Source: Bauldia sp. (lineage in GTDB: Bacteria > Pseudomonadota > Alphaproteobacteria > Rhizobiales > Kaistiaceae). From it: DNA of 64,000 bases. Below the pieces are notes generated by a model. The model was not told the origin of the DNA and ran no database searches. It was given only the letters and a program-made list of their open reading frames with translations. Positions 35,053-43,577 of the stretch are shown piece after piece (position 1 is the stretch's first letter; every line of letters starts with the position of its first letter). A program made the translations under genes and the position numbers. The stretch lies in assembly GCA_028284325.1 (NCBI GenBank), contig JANQRX010000003.1:434001-498000 (forward strand), read 5' to 3'.

Positions 35053-36605
35053 TGGCCAAACCCACGCTCTGGACCGGGGGGCGGCTGGTACGGATCGCCG
35101 TACTGGCCGTCTCCGGAATCCTGCAGGCAACGGCGGCGATGATCGCCGCATCCGCCGGCAGTACGCTCCTGATCGGCGGCGCGTCGGACGATCGCCGCGG
35201 CGTCCTCGTCGCCACCGTGATGATCGCCGCCGCAGGGCTGTTTGCACTTCGGGTGCTGCAGCGACGCCTGGCCGAGCGTGTCGCGCTTGGCTATGTCGCG
35301 GAACTGCGCAGCGGGCTGATCAGCCATGTCCTGCGCCTGCCCGCTGCGTCCAAAACCACAGGATCGGGACTGGTCATGACGCGGGTCGTCAACGACCTCA
35401 CCGCCATCAAGAACTGGATCGCCGCCGGCCTGGCAACGGCGCTGACAAGCGTGTTCGTTTGCCTCGGCGTGCTTGGTTTCCTCTGGCTTCGGAACCCGAA
35501 CCTGGCCATCCTGCTGGCCCCGGCCGTCGGCCTCTGGCTGGTCATCGCCGCCGCGACGCTGCGGCCCCTCAACCGCCACATCCGCGAAAGCCGACGGCAG
35601 CGCGGCCGGATCGCAACACGTGCCGCGCGCGTCCTGTCGGCACGCCTCAGCCTGCTCCTGCATGGCCGGCACGGACAGATCGTGCGGCGGTTCGATCGGC
35701 TGTCCTCACGTCTCAACGGATCGCTGGTGGCGCGCGCCACGTTCTCCGGCGTCATACGCGGCGCCGGCGACCTGTTGTTTCCGGCCGTGGCCCTCACCGC
35801 GGCGGTGATCGCCGTCGCCGCTCCCATCGACCTCGGCGCCAGTGAACTCGCGCTCGTCGTGTTCGGCGCCGGTATCCTGGCGGCCCAGCTCACGACCACG
35901 GGGACGGCCGCGGAATACTGGCTTGCCCATCGTGTCGCCATGACGCGGCTCGATCGCGTATTCGCACAGCCGGCCATCGATCATCGCCCGGAACGCGCCG
36001 GTCGCCGGGGTGCGCGGCCGGAACCGAACATCGTCGTCAGGGACACCCGGACCGACCTGGCGTTCGAGGCGTCCGCCGGTGAGGTCATCGCCCTGACCGA
36101 ACTGCGAGCCGATCGCGTCCGCGATCTCTTCCAGCGACTGTGTCGGATCGCGCCACCGGCCGGCCTGGAGATCAGCCTCGGCGGCAAACCCATGGCCGCG
36201 TACACGCCTGCCGAATGGTGGCGCCACGTCGCTCTGGTCTCCGACACCCTGCCGCTCACGCACACTGACCCGGTTCGGGCCGCCCTTGCCGGAGCGCGGG
36301 CGTCCGAACCATCGAACGCGTCCGACGTCCTCGTGAAGTTCGGGATTGCGATCGGCGACGGCGAGCCGCAGGGGCGGACCTTCACCACGCGCAAAACAGC
36401 GGCGTTGCGCGCCGCGCGGGCTGTGCTGCGACATGCCGACCTGGTGCTCGTCGACGACCCGGTCGTTGCGGGTGATGAGGAGATCCTCACCACCCTGCTG
36501 GATTGCCTGGCTGAATCGAAGACGATCGTCGTGATCGGCCAACGGACGGATAGCGCGAGGCACCGCATCAGGACCGTTGCGGCCGTGGAAGCCGAGCCGG
36601 CCTGA
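35052..36605 (+). CDS. ABC exporter-like membrane protein with degenerate ATPase domain
   Basis: 517 residues. The first ~300 are an ABC type-1 exporter transmembrane domain (paired hydrophobic segments; LRSGLISHVLRLP resembles the usual coupling region). The ATPase half has decayed: where Walker A should be is IALTELRADRVRDLF, the LSGGQ signature is replaced by TTRKTAALRAARA, and Walker B is LVLVDDP with Asp in place of the catalytic Glu. It should not hydrolyse ATP alone. It may be a non-transporting scaffold or borrow ATPase function from the coupled P-loop protein; both ideas are inference. Confidence 0.72.
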   Translation: MAKPTLWTGGRLVRIAVLAVSGILQATAAMIAASAGSTLLIGGASDDRRGVLVATVMIAAAGLFALRVLQRRLAERVALGYVAELRSGLISHVLRLPAASKTTGSGLVMTRVVNDLTAIKNWIAAGLATALTSVFVCLGVLGFLWLRNPNLAILLAPAVGLWLVIAAATLRPLNRHIRESRRQRGRIATRAARVLSARLSLLLHGRHGQIVRRFDRLSSRLNGSLVARATFSGVIRGAGDLLFPAVALTAAVIAVAAPIDLGASELALVVFGAGILAAQLTTTGTAAEYWLAHRVAMTRLDRVFAQPAIDHRPERAGRRGARPEPNIVVRDTRTDLAFEASAGEVIALTELRADRVRDLFQRLCRIAPPAGLEISLGGKPMAAYTPAEWWRHVALVSDTLPLTHTDPVRAALAGARASEPSNASDVLVKFGIAIGDGEPQGRTFTTRKTAALRAARAVLRHADLVLVDDPVVAGDEEILTTLLDCLAESKTIVVIGQRTDSARHRIRTVAAVEAEPA

Positions 36606-36624
36606 CTTTCTCTCCAAGAGGTGC

Positions 36625-37377
36625 TTACCGGGCAAGCGCGCCGAGCGCCGCCGCTTCCGCGTCCACCGGCAGGGGCTCGCCGGCGCCGCGGGCCGTCAGA
36701 AAGGCATCGAGGACATCCAGAGACGAGGCCGGTGCGTACCCGTTGTCGGCCCGCTGCGCGACCACCGTGAACTGAACGTCCCACACGGCCCCGGGTCGGC
36801 AAGCCACGGCGACGATCGAGCGGCCGTCGGTCTTGTCCAGCTCGAACTCGCGACAAAGGGATTCGTCGGCATCGCGGAACGTCGCAATGGCCCGGAACCG
36901 GTCTTCACCCAGCGGCGTCTCCTGCCCCGCCGGCACGGTGTTCAAGGCCGTCGACAGACCGGGGACGGACAGGCCGGCGGTGTCGAAGGCGTTCCCGTCG
37001 CCCGAACTCTGGAACCCGGCAAAGTATCCGCCCGCCCCGCCAATCGCCAGGGCGATCGAGGCCGCCAGCGGGAGCGCCCAACGCGTCGCACGCGGCTGCA
37101 TGACGCCGGCCTTGCGGTACGGTACGGTTTGCGTCACAGGCACGGTCGCCTCGTCGACCATGCGCTGAACGGAGGCCCTCAGATCCGCGGACACCGAAGC
37201 GTCGTCCTGCAACGCGTCGCGGGCGATCTCGCGGGTTTCGCGGAAAGCGGCGATGCGCGCGGCCACCGCGGCGTCGGCCTCCGCCGCGCGCGCAATTTCC
37301 GCTGCCGTCGCCTGATCCAGTTCGCCGTCGGCGAAGGCCATGAGTGTTTCGTCGTCGAATGGGTGGTCTGTCATCAT
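36625..37377 (-). CDS. Anti-sigma factor, membrane-anchored
   Basis: About 250 residues. The N-terminal ~75 residues form a helical anti-sigma domain (DETLMAFADGELDQATAAEI). One transmembrane segment spans about 100-122 (WALPLAASIALAIGGAGGYFAG). A ~125-residue periplasmic domain follows, with two Cys and SLCREFELD. Its ATG overlaps the ECF sigma stop (ATGA), the classic sigma/anti-sigma pairing. It should hold the sigma factor at the membrane until a signal arrives. Confidence 0.85.
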   Translation of the reverse strand: MMTDHPFDDETLMAFADGELDQATAAEIARAAEADAAVAARIAAFRETREIARDALQDDASVSADLRASVQRMVDEATVPVTQTVPYRKAGVMQPRATRWALPLAASIALAIGGAGGYFAGFQSSGDGNAFDTAGLSVPGLSTALNTVPAGQETPLGEDRFRAIATFRDADESLCREFELDKTDGRSIVAVACRPGAVWDVQFTVVAQRADNGYAPASSLDVLDAFLTARGAGEPLPVDAEAAALGALAR

Positions 37378-37904
37378 CGTGGCTTCCTGTTGGAGGAAGA
37401 ACGCTCGTCCGACGGATTTATTCCGAGCTGATCGGCCAGTTTTTGCCGCGCCCGCGCCAGCCTGCTCATGACAGTCCCGATGGGCAGTTGCAGGACGTCC
37501 GCGGTCTCCCGGTAGGAAAGCTCCTCGACGCAAACCAGGACCAGCACCTCCCGCTGCTCGTCGGGAAGCCTGGCGATAGCCGCACCGGCCGCGCTCAGTG
37601 CCAGCCGGTCCTCTGCCCGGGACGGCCCGTCGGTCCCGGGCAGATCCTGGGCATCGTCGATGTCGATCCTGGTGCCCTGGACCCGCTCGCGGCGAAGCTC
37701 GTCGATCCAGGTGTTTCGGAGGATGCGGAAGAGCCACGCATCGAGGCGTGTGCCCGGCTTGAAGAACGCGCGACTTGCCAGTGCCTTCTCGCACGTCCGC
37801 TGCACGAGGTCATCGGCGCGATCGGGCGAACGGCAGAGCGACACCGCATAGCGTCGAAGATTTGGCAACAAGCCAACGAGGTCTTGGCCGAAAGTGTCCG
37901 CCAT
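37374..37904 (-). CDS. ECF RNA polymerase sigma factor
   Basis: 176 residues, the length of an ECF sigma. Region 2 shows LCRSPDRADDLVQRTCEKAL and AWLFRILRNTWIDELRRER; region 4 shows LPDEQREVLVLVCVEELSYRETAD and GTVMSRLARARQKL. It is co-expressed with the anti-sigma gene and diverges from the secreted subtilase. It may recognise the GGAATA-N16/17-GTT elements at 37943 and 33911. Confidence 0.92.
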   Translation of the reverse strand: MADTFGQDLVGLLPNLRRYAVSLCRSPDRADDLVQRTCEKALASRAFFKPGTRLDAWLFRILRNTWIDELRRERVQGTRIDIDDAQDLPGTDGPSRAEDRLALSAAGAAIARLPDEQREVLVLVCVEELSYRETADVLQLPIGTVMSRLARARQKLADQLGINPSDERSSSNRKPR

Positions 37905-37942
37905 CTACCATTCAAACTCCGCCGCGGACACTTGGTATCATT

Positions 37943-37968
37943 GGAATAGATTCGGTCCGCATCCGTTT
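37943..37968 (+). promoter_or_regulatory. ECF-like promoter before the subtilase gene
   Basis: GGAATA at 37943-37948, 16 bases, then GTTT at 37965, within the 113-base gap between the sigma and subtilase genes. A matching element precedes the P-loop NTPase gene. No equally good copy is seen facing the sigma gene itself. Confidence 0.42.
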
Positions 37969-38017
37969 ACCATTGTATCAGGCGAGTTTCGGCTGCAAGG
38001 CAGCAACAGGTGGTGGG

Positions 38018-39481
38018 ATGATGAAGTCCGCATTCGGCGAAAACACGGCGTACCGGCTTTTACAACGATCTGTTGCGGCTGCGCTGGCCGCATTGATGCT
38101 GTCTTTCGTGCCGTTGCAGTTCGACCAGTTTTCCGTGTCTCCGGCCATCGCGCTGGCGGACGATGACGAGGACGACGATGACGGTGACGGCGGCGGCAGC
38201 AGCGGTGGCGGCAGCAGCAGCGGTGGCGGTGGCAGCGGCGGCGGTGGTGGTGGCGGTACCACGGGTGGCGGCGGCGGTGGCGGATCGAGCGGATCGCCGG
38301 CGGCAAGCGGCGCCCCCGCGGCGAGCGGCGGCACGAGCAGCGGCCAGACGCCTTCCCCTCAGGCCCAACCCGCGTCGCCACAGCCGCCACCTCCGCAGTT
38401 CGCGCCGGACGAGATCATCGCATTCGGCCTGACCGGCGACGACATTCAGCAGTTGGTCGGCGCGGGCTACGCCGTGCTCGACCGCCGGCAGGTTGCGGCA
38501 CGGAACGACGAGATCACGCGGTTGCGCATCCCGGACGGGTCGTCACTGGAGGCGGCACGAGCGCAGATCGCGTCGCTGACAAACGCCGTGGCCGATTTCA
38601 ATCACTTCTACCGTGTCCAACAGGACGAACCGCCCGCCTGCGCCGGGTTGCACTGCCCGACGCTGAGGCTGATCGGATGGCCGCAGACGCCCGAAGCCTT
38701 GCGCGGCTGCGCCGCCGGTGCGCGGGTCGGGCTGATCGACACCGGCATCAACGCGGACCACGCCACCTTCGCCGCGGACGCTCCGGAAGTCGTAAGTATC
38801 GTCGACGATGACCGGCAGCGATCCCGCCTGCAGCACGGGACAGCCGTTGCTGCGCTGCTGCTCGGATCGCAGGAGAGCCGGGCACCTGGCCTGATCCCCG
38901 GCGCCCAGCTGATCGCCGTCGACGCCTTCTACCGCGGTGCGCGCGCGGACGAGCGGTCGGATGCCGATCTCATCGTTCAGGCGCTCGATCTTCTCATCGA
39001 GCGCGGCGTCTCGGTCATCAACATGAGCCTGACCGGGCCGCCAAACGCCCTGCTTGAAGCGATGGTCAAGCGCGCGACCGATATGGGTGTCGTGATGGTG
39101 GCCGCGTCCGGCAATGCCGGCCCCCGGGCAGCACCGGCCTACCCCGCCGCCTATGAAGTTGTCATTGCCGTGACCGCCGTCGACAACGATCAGAGGGTTT
39201 ATCGTCGCGCCGGCCGCGGCGATCACATCGATTTCGCCGCTCCGGGGGTGGATGTCTGGACAGCAGCATCGATCTCGGGCGTACGCACGAAGACCGGCAC
39301 GTCGTTTGCCGCGCCGTTTGTGACGGCGGCCGTCGTCCTGGCCCAGAACGGCCAGGGTGCCGAGGGCGCGGATCAGGTCACTCGGCTGCTCGCCGGCAAG
39401 GCCCTCGACCTCGGTGAACCCGGCCGCGACGAGATTTTCGGCCACGGACTGGTCCAGACGACGGGGCTCTGCGGCTCGTGA
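38018..39481 (+). CDS. Secreted S8 (subtilisin-family) serine protease with acidic and Gly/Ser linker
   Basis: 487 residues. A signal-anchor region (about 17-35) is followed by an acidic run (DDDEDDDDGDG, ~48-58), a Gly/Ser/Thr-rich linker to ~105 and a Pro/Ala-rich stretch to ~128. Residues 131-195 look like a propeptide or inhibitor domain (DEIIAFGLTGDDIQQL). The protease domain has the full triad: Asp241 (GLIDTGINADH), His273 (LQHGTAVAAL), Ser429 (TGTSFAAP), with oxyanion Asn366 (ASGNAG). It should work in the periplasm or outside. Divergence from the sigma/anti-sigma pair suggests that it is a target of that sigma factor, or that it processes the anti-sigma domain. Confidence 0.9.
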   Translation: MMKSAFGENTAYRLLQRSVAAALAALMLSFVPLQFDQFSVSPAIALADDDEDDDDGDGGGSSGGGSSSGGGGSGGGGGGGTTGGGGGGGSSGSPAASGAPAASGGTSSGQTPSPQAQPASPQPPPPQFAPDEIIAFGLTGDDIQQLVGAGYAVLDRRQVAARNDEITRLRIPDGSSLEAARAQIASLTNAVADFNHFYRVQQDEPPACAGLHCPTLRLIGWPQTPEALRGCAAGARVGLIDTGINADHATFAADAPEVVSIVDDDRQRSRLQHGTAVAALLLGSQESRAPGLIPGAQLIAVDAFYRGARADERSDADLIVQALDLLIERGVSVINMSLTGPPNALLEAMVKRATDMGVVMVAASGNAGPRAAPAYPAAYEVVIAVTAVDNDQRVYRRAGRGDHIDFAAPGVDVWTAASISGVRTKTGTSFAAPFVTAAVVLAQNGQGAEGADQVTRLLAGKALDLGEPGRDEIFGHGLVQTTGLCGS

Positions 39482-39520
39482 GATAAGCCCGCCCGTGCTT
39501 TCCGTGCGCAACGAAGGACG

Positions 39521-40273
39521 TCACAGCGACGACACGCCCACCCAGATCAGCCGCAACGAAATCAGGAGCAGGATGGCGTCCAGGGCGCGGCGGAAGTTGA
39601 GATCGGACATCCGCGCCAGCAACATGCGGCCAACGAGCGTGCCCATGAACCCGCCCAGGATCATGCCTGCAATCACCAGAATCCAGGGGCCGAACGCAAA
39701 GCCCAGGAGGCCGAAGGCGATCACCTTCAGGAGATGCTGCAAGGTCATCATTGCTGCGTGCGTGGCCACATGTGCGTACCGTTCGAGCATCAGTGATTTA
39801 ACGTAGGCGGCGACGAACGTACCGGTCGCACCGAAGAACATGGTGAGAAAGCTCGAGATCGCGCCGGTGACCACGGGCCAGCGGCGCAGCCAGGCCGGAG
39901 GGCGGGCAAGCACGCTCCAGATGATGAACGCGCCGACACCGATCTGAATGACCGCCGGCGGCAGGTCGACGACCACGACACCGCCCACGGCGACGCCGAC
40001 CAGCGATCCAAGGGCAAATCCGGGCAACGACGACCAGCGAACGAAACGCAGGAGAACGCCTGCGCGGGTCGCGTTGGAGCCCAGCTGCACGACGCCATGG
40101 ACCGGAATGAGCGCGGCCGGCGGCATGAGGGCCGCCATCGTCGCCAGTAGCAGCGCGCCGCCGCCGATACCGAAAGCGACGGTGACGAAAGAGGAAACGA
40201 AACTCGCCGCGATCAGGCCAACGAGCAGCCAGTCGCTGACGCCAGCCGGCAGGAGGCTCCAGGCCGAATCCAC
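39521..40273 (-). CDS. TSUP-family (TauE/SafE) membrane transporter
   Basis: About 250 residues from GTG 40273, with GGGGAGG eight bases upstream on the minus strand. Seven or eight hydrophobic segments; the family's repeated halves are visible as AFGIGGGALLLA near residue 33 and FFGATGTFVAAY near 140. TSUP proteins export or import sulfite, sulfoacetate or related anions. It converges on the subtilase gene. Two sulfatase loci lie nearby, so disposal of a sulfur anion is a reasonable guess. Confidence 0.88.
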   Translation of the reverse strand: MDSAWSLLPAGVSDWLLVGLIAASFVSSFVTVAFGIGGGALLLATMAALMPPAALIPVHGVVQLGSNATRAGVLLRFVRWSSLPGFALGSLVGVAVGGVVVVDLPPAVIQIGVGAFIIWSVLARPPAWLRRWPVVTGAISSFLTMFFGATGTFVAAYVKSLMLERYAHVATHAAMMTLQHLLKVIAFGLLGFAFGPWILVIAGMILGGFMGTLVGRMLLARMSDLNFRRALDAILLLISLRLIWVGVSSL

Positions 40274-40387
40274 GATCTCAAACCTCCCCGCAATGCTCCG
40301 GGCGACCTCGATGGCATTGCAGACCGAGGGCGTGCGCTCTGCGCAAGTCGACACGAACCCATAGCGCCGTGCCAGTCTCCGGCTTTA

Positions 40388-40642
40388 TCAGCTTTCCAGG
40401 AGAAACTCGGCAAGTCCCTGGTCGACGCAAAGATGGGTGACCAGTCCGCCGCGGAGAGCGGCAAGGGTTGCGGCGCCTCGATCGCTTCCGCACACGGCCA
40501 GTAGCTTCTTGCTCGCCGTTCGCAGGTTCTTGACGCGGGCGCCAATCCGAGGCCGGTACGCGCCGGTGGCAGGCAGGCAGACGACGATCATGGCCGTTGC
40601 CGAGTCGATGCGACATGACGCTAAGCGCCGCTCCAAATTCAA
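40388..40642 (-). pseudogene. Remnant of a SorC/DeoR-type sugar-binding regulator (C-terminal end)
   Basis: The last ~45 codons (KNLRTASKKLLAVCGSDRGA, then TLAALRGGLVTHLCVDQGLA) match the C-terminal end of SorC-family effector domains; the intact SorC protein at 59520 ends in a similar block (AVTGALRTGLIHVLVTDEAT). The upstream helix-turn-helix and most of the ligand domain are missing, and no good start or ribosome site is present. It is probably what remains of an earlier local regulator. The 150 bases between it and the next gene hold only promoter-like sequence. Confidence 0.5.
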
Positions 40643-40688
40643 ATTGGCCTGACCATTTAACTTGACAGACCGGCGGCCGATCTAGGAT
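40643..40688 (+). promoter_or_regulatory. Promoter with FCD-type half-palindrome before the enolase-superfamily gene
   Basis: ATTGG-CCTGA-CCATT at 40643-40657 resembles the perfect palindrome at 53098-53118 (ATTGG, five bases, CCAAT). It lies just ahead of TTGACA (40662-40667) and a possible TAGGAT -10 after a short 15-base spacer. It could be bound by the FCD-type regulator encoded at 45769. Confidence 0.45.
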
Positions 40689-40793
40689 CGTGCCGAACGC
40701 CAGACGTGTAATCGGCTCGCCTTTGCAAACGGGCGAAAGCACGAAAGTATGGGCGATGGCTGACGTCGGCCAAGCGGGGAGGACCGCAGATCC

Positions 40794-41921
40794 ATGACGA
40801 TACGACAGGTCGAGGCGATCCCGATCTCGTACCAGGAGCCCACCGATCACAATCGGTTTCGTTCGGTGTGTCTGGTCAAGATCAGCGACGACGAGGGCCG
40901 CGCCGGTTGGGGTGAGTGCTGCACGTACTTTCCCGAGGCCTCGCTCGCCGCTCGCCATCTCGTTGACGGGTTCGCTGACCGCCTGGTCGGTCGCAGCCCG
41001 CTGGAGACCGAGACGATCTGGCTCGAACTGCGCGACCACGCCTGGTGGTATGGAACCGACGCCGGCATCGCCGCAATGGCGATCTCGGGCATCGATATCG
41101 CACTGTGGGATTTGAAGGGAAAGCAACTCGGTACTCGCGTTGTCGACCTTCTCGGCGGGCCGGTTCGCGACAAACTGCCGGCGATCGCAAGCCTGCACGG
41201 GACGAAGGCGGATATAGGCGCCATGGCGGAAGAGATCGCCGCGCATACTGCTACAGGACTGCACGGAGCCAAGGTTGGCTTCGGCAAGCGCGGCGAAGCG
41301 CACCTCGGTTTCGATCATGACCGCGACATTGATTTTGCTCGCCGGGTCGTCGACGCCATGGGCCCGGGCAAATCCCTCATGATCGATCTTGGTGTGAAGA
41401 ATTTCTGGGACGTCCCGACCGCGATTCAGCGCGCCCGCGCCTTCGAGGAACTGGGCGTGGCCTGGTTGGAGGAACCGCTCGGCCATGACGACCCTGAGGG
41501 GTATGCGGCCCTGCGGGCGGCGACGTCCATCAGGATCGCCTACGGCGAGCGCAGCTGGTCACCGCGCGATGTCGAGCGGATTGTCGCGACCGGCACCGTC
41601 GACGTTGTCGGACTGGATCCCGGCCGCGTCCTGGGCATCACAGGTTTCGTCAAGTCCGCTGATATATGCGCCCGTTCACGTCGTCAGGCGAATGCACACA
41701 ACTTCTCCACGGCGATTGTCGGCGCGGCAAGCCAGGCGCTGAGCTTTGCCTGCGCAGCCTGCTACCTGCTTGAGCTGCAACCGGTTTATGGGCCGGCCCA
41801 GAAAGACCTCGTCGATCGTCCGGTCTGGCACGACGACGGCTACGTTCGCTTGCCGGAGGGGCCGGGCCTGGGCATTGCCGTGAACGAGGACCTCGTTGCG
41901 GCCAGCCGCCTCGACGCCTAG
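40794..41921 (+). CDS. Enolase-superfamily (mandelate racemase/muconate lactonizing type) enzyme, probable sugar-acid dehydratase
   Basis: 375 residues. Metal ligands are visible as Asp in MIDLGVK, Glu in WLEEPL and Glu in AYGERSW. A His-Asp dyad is given by VGLDPGR and NAHNFST. The second-strand KxK motif is not kept: AKVGFGK has Gly where the second catalytic Lys usually sits, which argues for a dehydratase using the His rather than a racemase. GGGAGGACC precedes the ATG. A co-directional SDR follows after nine bases. Substrate is probably a six-carbon aldonate or uronate such as rhamnonate or fuconate. Confidence 0.85.
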   Translation: MTIRQVEAIPISYQEPTDHNRFRSVCLVKISDDEGRAGWGECCTYFPEASLAARHLVDGFADRLVGRSPLETETIWLELRDHAWWYGTDAGIAAMAISGIDIALWDLKGKQLGTRVVDLLGGPVRDKLPAIASLHGTKADIGAMAEEIAAHTATGLHGAKVGFGKRGEAHLGFDHDRDIDFARRVVDAMGPGKSLMIDLGVKNFWDVPTAIQRARAFEELGVAWLEEPLGHDDPEGYAALRAATSIRIAYGERSWSPRDVERIVATGTVDVVGLDPGRVLGITGFVKSADICARSRRQANAHNFSTAIVGAASQALSFACAACYLLELQPVYGPAQKDLVDRPVWHDDGYVRLPEGPGLGIAVNEDLVAASRLDA

Positions 41922-41930
41922 GCCGATCCT

Positions 41931-42689
41931 ATGCGCTTGGACTTCGGCTTGGAGGGCAAGACGGTTCTGGTGACCGGTGGGGCCGGCGCCATCGGCCGCG
42001 CTGTCTGCGAGGGTTTCGCCGCCGTCGGCGCCAAAGTGGCCGTGGTCGACAAGGACCGCGACGCGTCGGTCAACGTTGCCGCCAAGCTGGGCGACGCGCA
42101 TCGCGGTTGGGGCGCCGACCTCAGCGAGATCGGTCAGCTGGGGTCTTTGGTCGACGACATCGCCGGTGCGCTCGGGGCAATCGATGTTTTGGTCAATATC
42201 GCCGGGATTATCATTCGCACCGACGATCTCTTCAACGTCACCGAGGACGAATGGGACCGGCAGCACACAATCAACCTGAAGGCGCCGTTTTTCCTGAGCC
42301 AGGCAGTGGCACGACACATGGTCGATACCCGGCGGCCCGGCGCCATCGTCAACTATTCCTCGCAAGGCTGGATGTCCGGCGGGTTCGGCGGTTCAGTGGT
42401 CTACAACACAACCAAGGGCGCCGTGACGACGATGACCCGCGGCATGGCGCGCTCCTGGGCGCCCTTCAACATCCGCGTCAACGCCGTCTCACCGGGCCTG
42501 GTTGAAACGCCCATGATCACCGACTTTCTCACACCCGGGCAGATTGCCGACCTCGTCGATTCTGTTCCGATGAAGCGGCTCGGCCAACCAACCGATCATG
42601 TTGGTGCCACTATCTTTCTGGCGTCCGACCTCGCCGGGTACATGACCGGGGCGACAGTCAACGTCAGTGGCGGCTTCCTGATGTACTAG
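41931..42689 (+). CDS. SDR-family oxidoreductase
   Basis: 252 residues. Cofactor loop TGGAGAIG, NIAGI in place of NNAG, catalytic YNTTK, and C-terminal GATVNVSGGFLMY. It follows the enolase-superfamily gene by nine bases. In oxidative deoxysugar routes an SDR oxidises either the free sugar or the 2-keto-3-deoxy acid made by the dehydratase. It converges on a second SDR gene. Confidence 0.92.
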   Translation: MRLDFGLEGKTVLVTGGAGAIGRAVCEGFAAVGAKVAVVDKDRDASVNVAAKLGDAHRGWGADLSEIGQLGSLVDDIAGALGAIDVLVNIAGIIIRTDDLFNVTEDEWDRQHTINLKAPFFLSQAVARHMVDTRRPGAIVNYSSQGWMSGGFGGSVVYNTTKGAVTTMTRGMARSWAPFNIRVNAVSPGLVETPMITDFLTPGQIADLVDSVPMKRLGQPTDHVGATIFLASDLAGYMTGATVNVSGGFLMY

Positions 42690-42710
42690 CCGGCGTCCCG
42701 CCTCGATCCA

Positions 42711-43463
42711 TCAACCGGTGGCCGGGAGGCCGCATTCCCGGCGAAACGCCTGATCGCGGATGTCGAGTTCCTGCCCGACGCGACCATCGGCCGCCGATGT
42801 GCAAAGCCACACCATGGCGTGGGCGGGCTCGTCGACGGACGCCAGATCTTCGCGCCGCAACTTGCTGACGACATTGATGCCGGAGGCGCGGATGCTGGCC
42901 TGCATACCGGTGTCGACGACTCCCGGCTTGAATCCAAAAACGCGAATGCCCCGGTCACCGAGCTCTTCGTGGATACAGCGCGTGACCATGGCAAGTCCGG
43001 CTTTGCCGGCGCAATAGGCGCTCCACCCTTCCATCGGCGCGTGAGCCGCTCCGGAGCTGAGATTGATGATCGTCCCGCCGCCGCGAGGCAACATCTTGTC
43101 GATGGCCAACGTCGCCACATGGTAGGCCGAGATGAGATTGACCTGGATGTTGTGGGCCCAATCGTCGATCGAAGTTTCACAGATACGACCGATCGGCGAG
43201 ATGACACCGGCATTGTTGATCAGGATATCGAAGCCTTCTTCGACGATCCGCGTCATCCCCGCCTGGTCCGTCACATCGCAGACCACGCCGCGTGCGTCGA
43301 GCTGCTCGCCGAGCGCGCTCCGGGCCGTCTCGATCGCTTGGGAATTTCTGGCCGTGAAGGTGACGGCGGCGCCGGCCTCCGCCAGGGCTCGGACGGCCGC
43401 AAGGCCGATACCGCGGTTACCGCCGGTCACGAGGGCGGTGCTGCCCGCGAGGTCGATCGTCAT
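42711..43463 (-). CDS. SDR-family oxidoreductase
   Basis: 250 residues with TGGNRGIG, NNAGV, and YCAGK carrying the catalytic Tyr and Lys. Last gene of the leftward rhamnose-type operon, 114 bases after the mutarotase gene. A small hairpin (CGGCGTG/CACGCCG, 43516-43534) sits in that gap. It is only distantly similar to the convergent SDR at 41931, so the two probably act at different steps. Confidence 0.92.
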   Translation of the reverse strand: MTIDLAGSTALVTGGNRGIGLAAVRALAEAGAAVTFTARNSQAIETARSALGEQLDARGVVCDVTDQAGMTRIVEEGFDILINNAGVISPIGRICETSIDDWAHNIQVNLISAYHVATLAIDKMLPRGGGTIINLSSGAAHAPMEGWSAYCAGKAGLAMVTRCIHEELGDRGIRVFGFKPGVVDTGMQASIRASGINVVSKLRREDLASVDEPAHAMVWLCTSAADGRVGQELDIRDQAFRRECGLPATG

Positions 43464-43577
43464 ACGTTGGCTCCGTCAGGTGCTGTTGGAGGTGGGGAGG
43501 CCGGCAGAAGGGCGACGGCGTGTTGCCCACGCCGCTGAGGAGGACCACCCGTCATCCGTGGTGTAGCGATTGCCGCA

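Noticed and set aside
38190..38340. Simple GGT/GGC-rich repeats that could be taken for a tandem-repeat locus
   Set aside because: They encode the Gly/Ser linker of the subtilase in frame and are explained by that protein.
43516..43534. CGGCGTG/CACGCCG hairpin between the mutarotase and SDR genes
   Set aside because: A real inverted repeat, but short and without a T-run. It is noted with the SDR gene and not called as a terminator.
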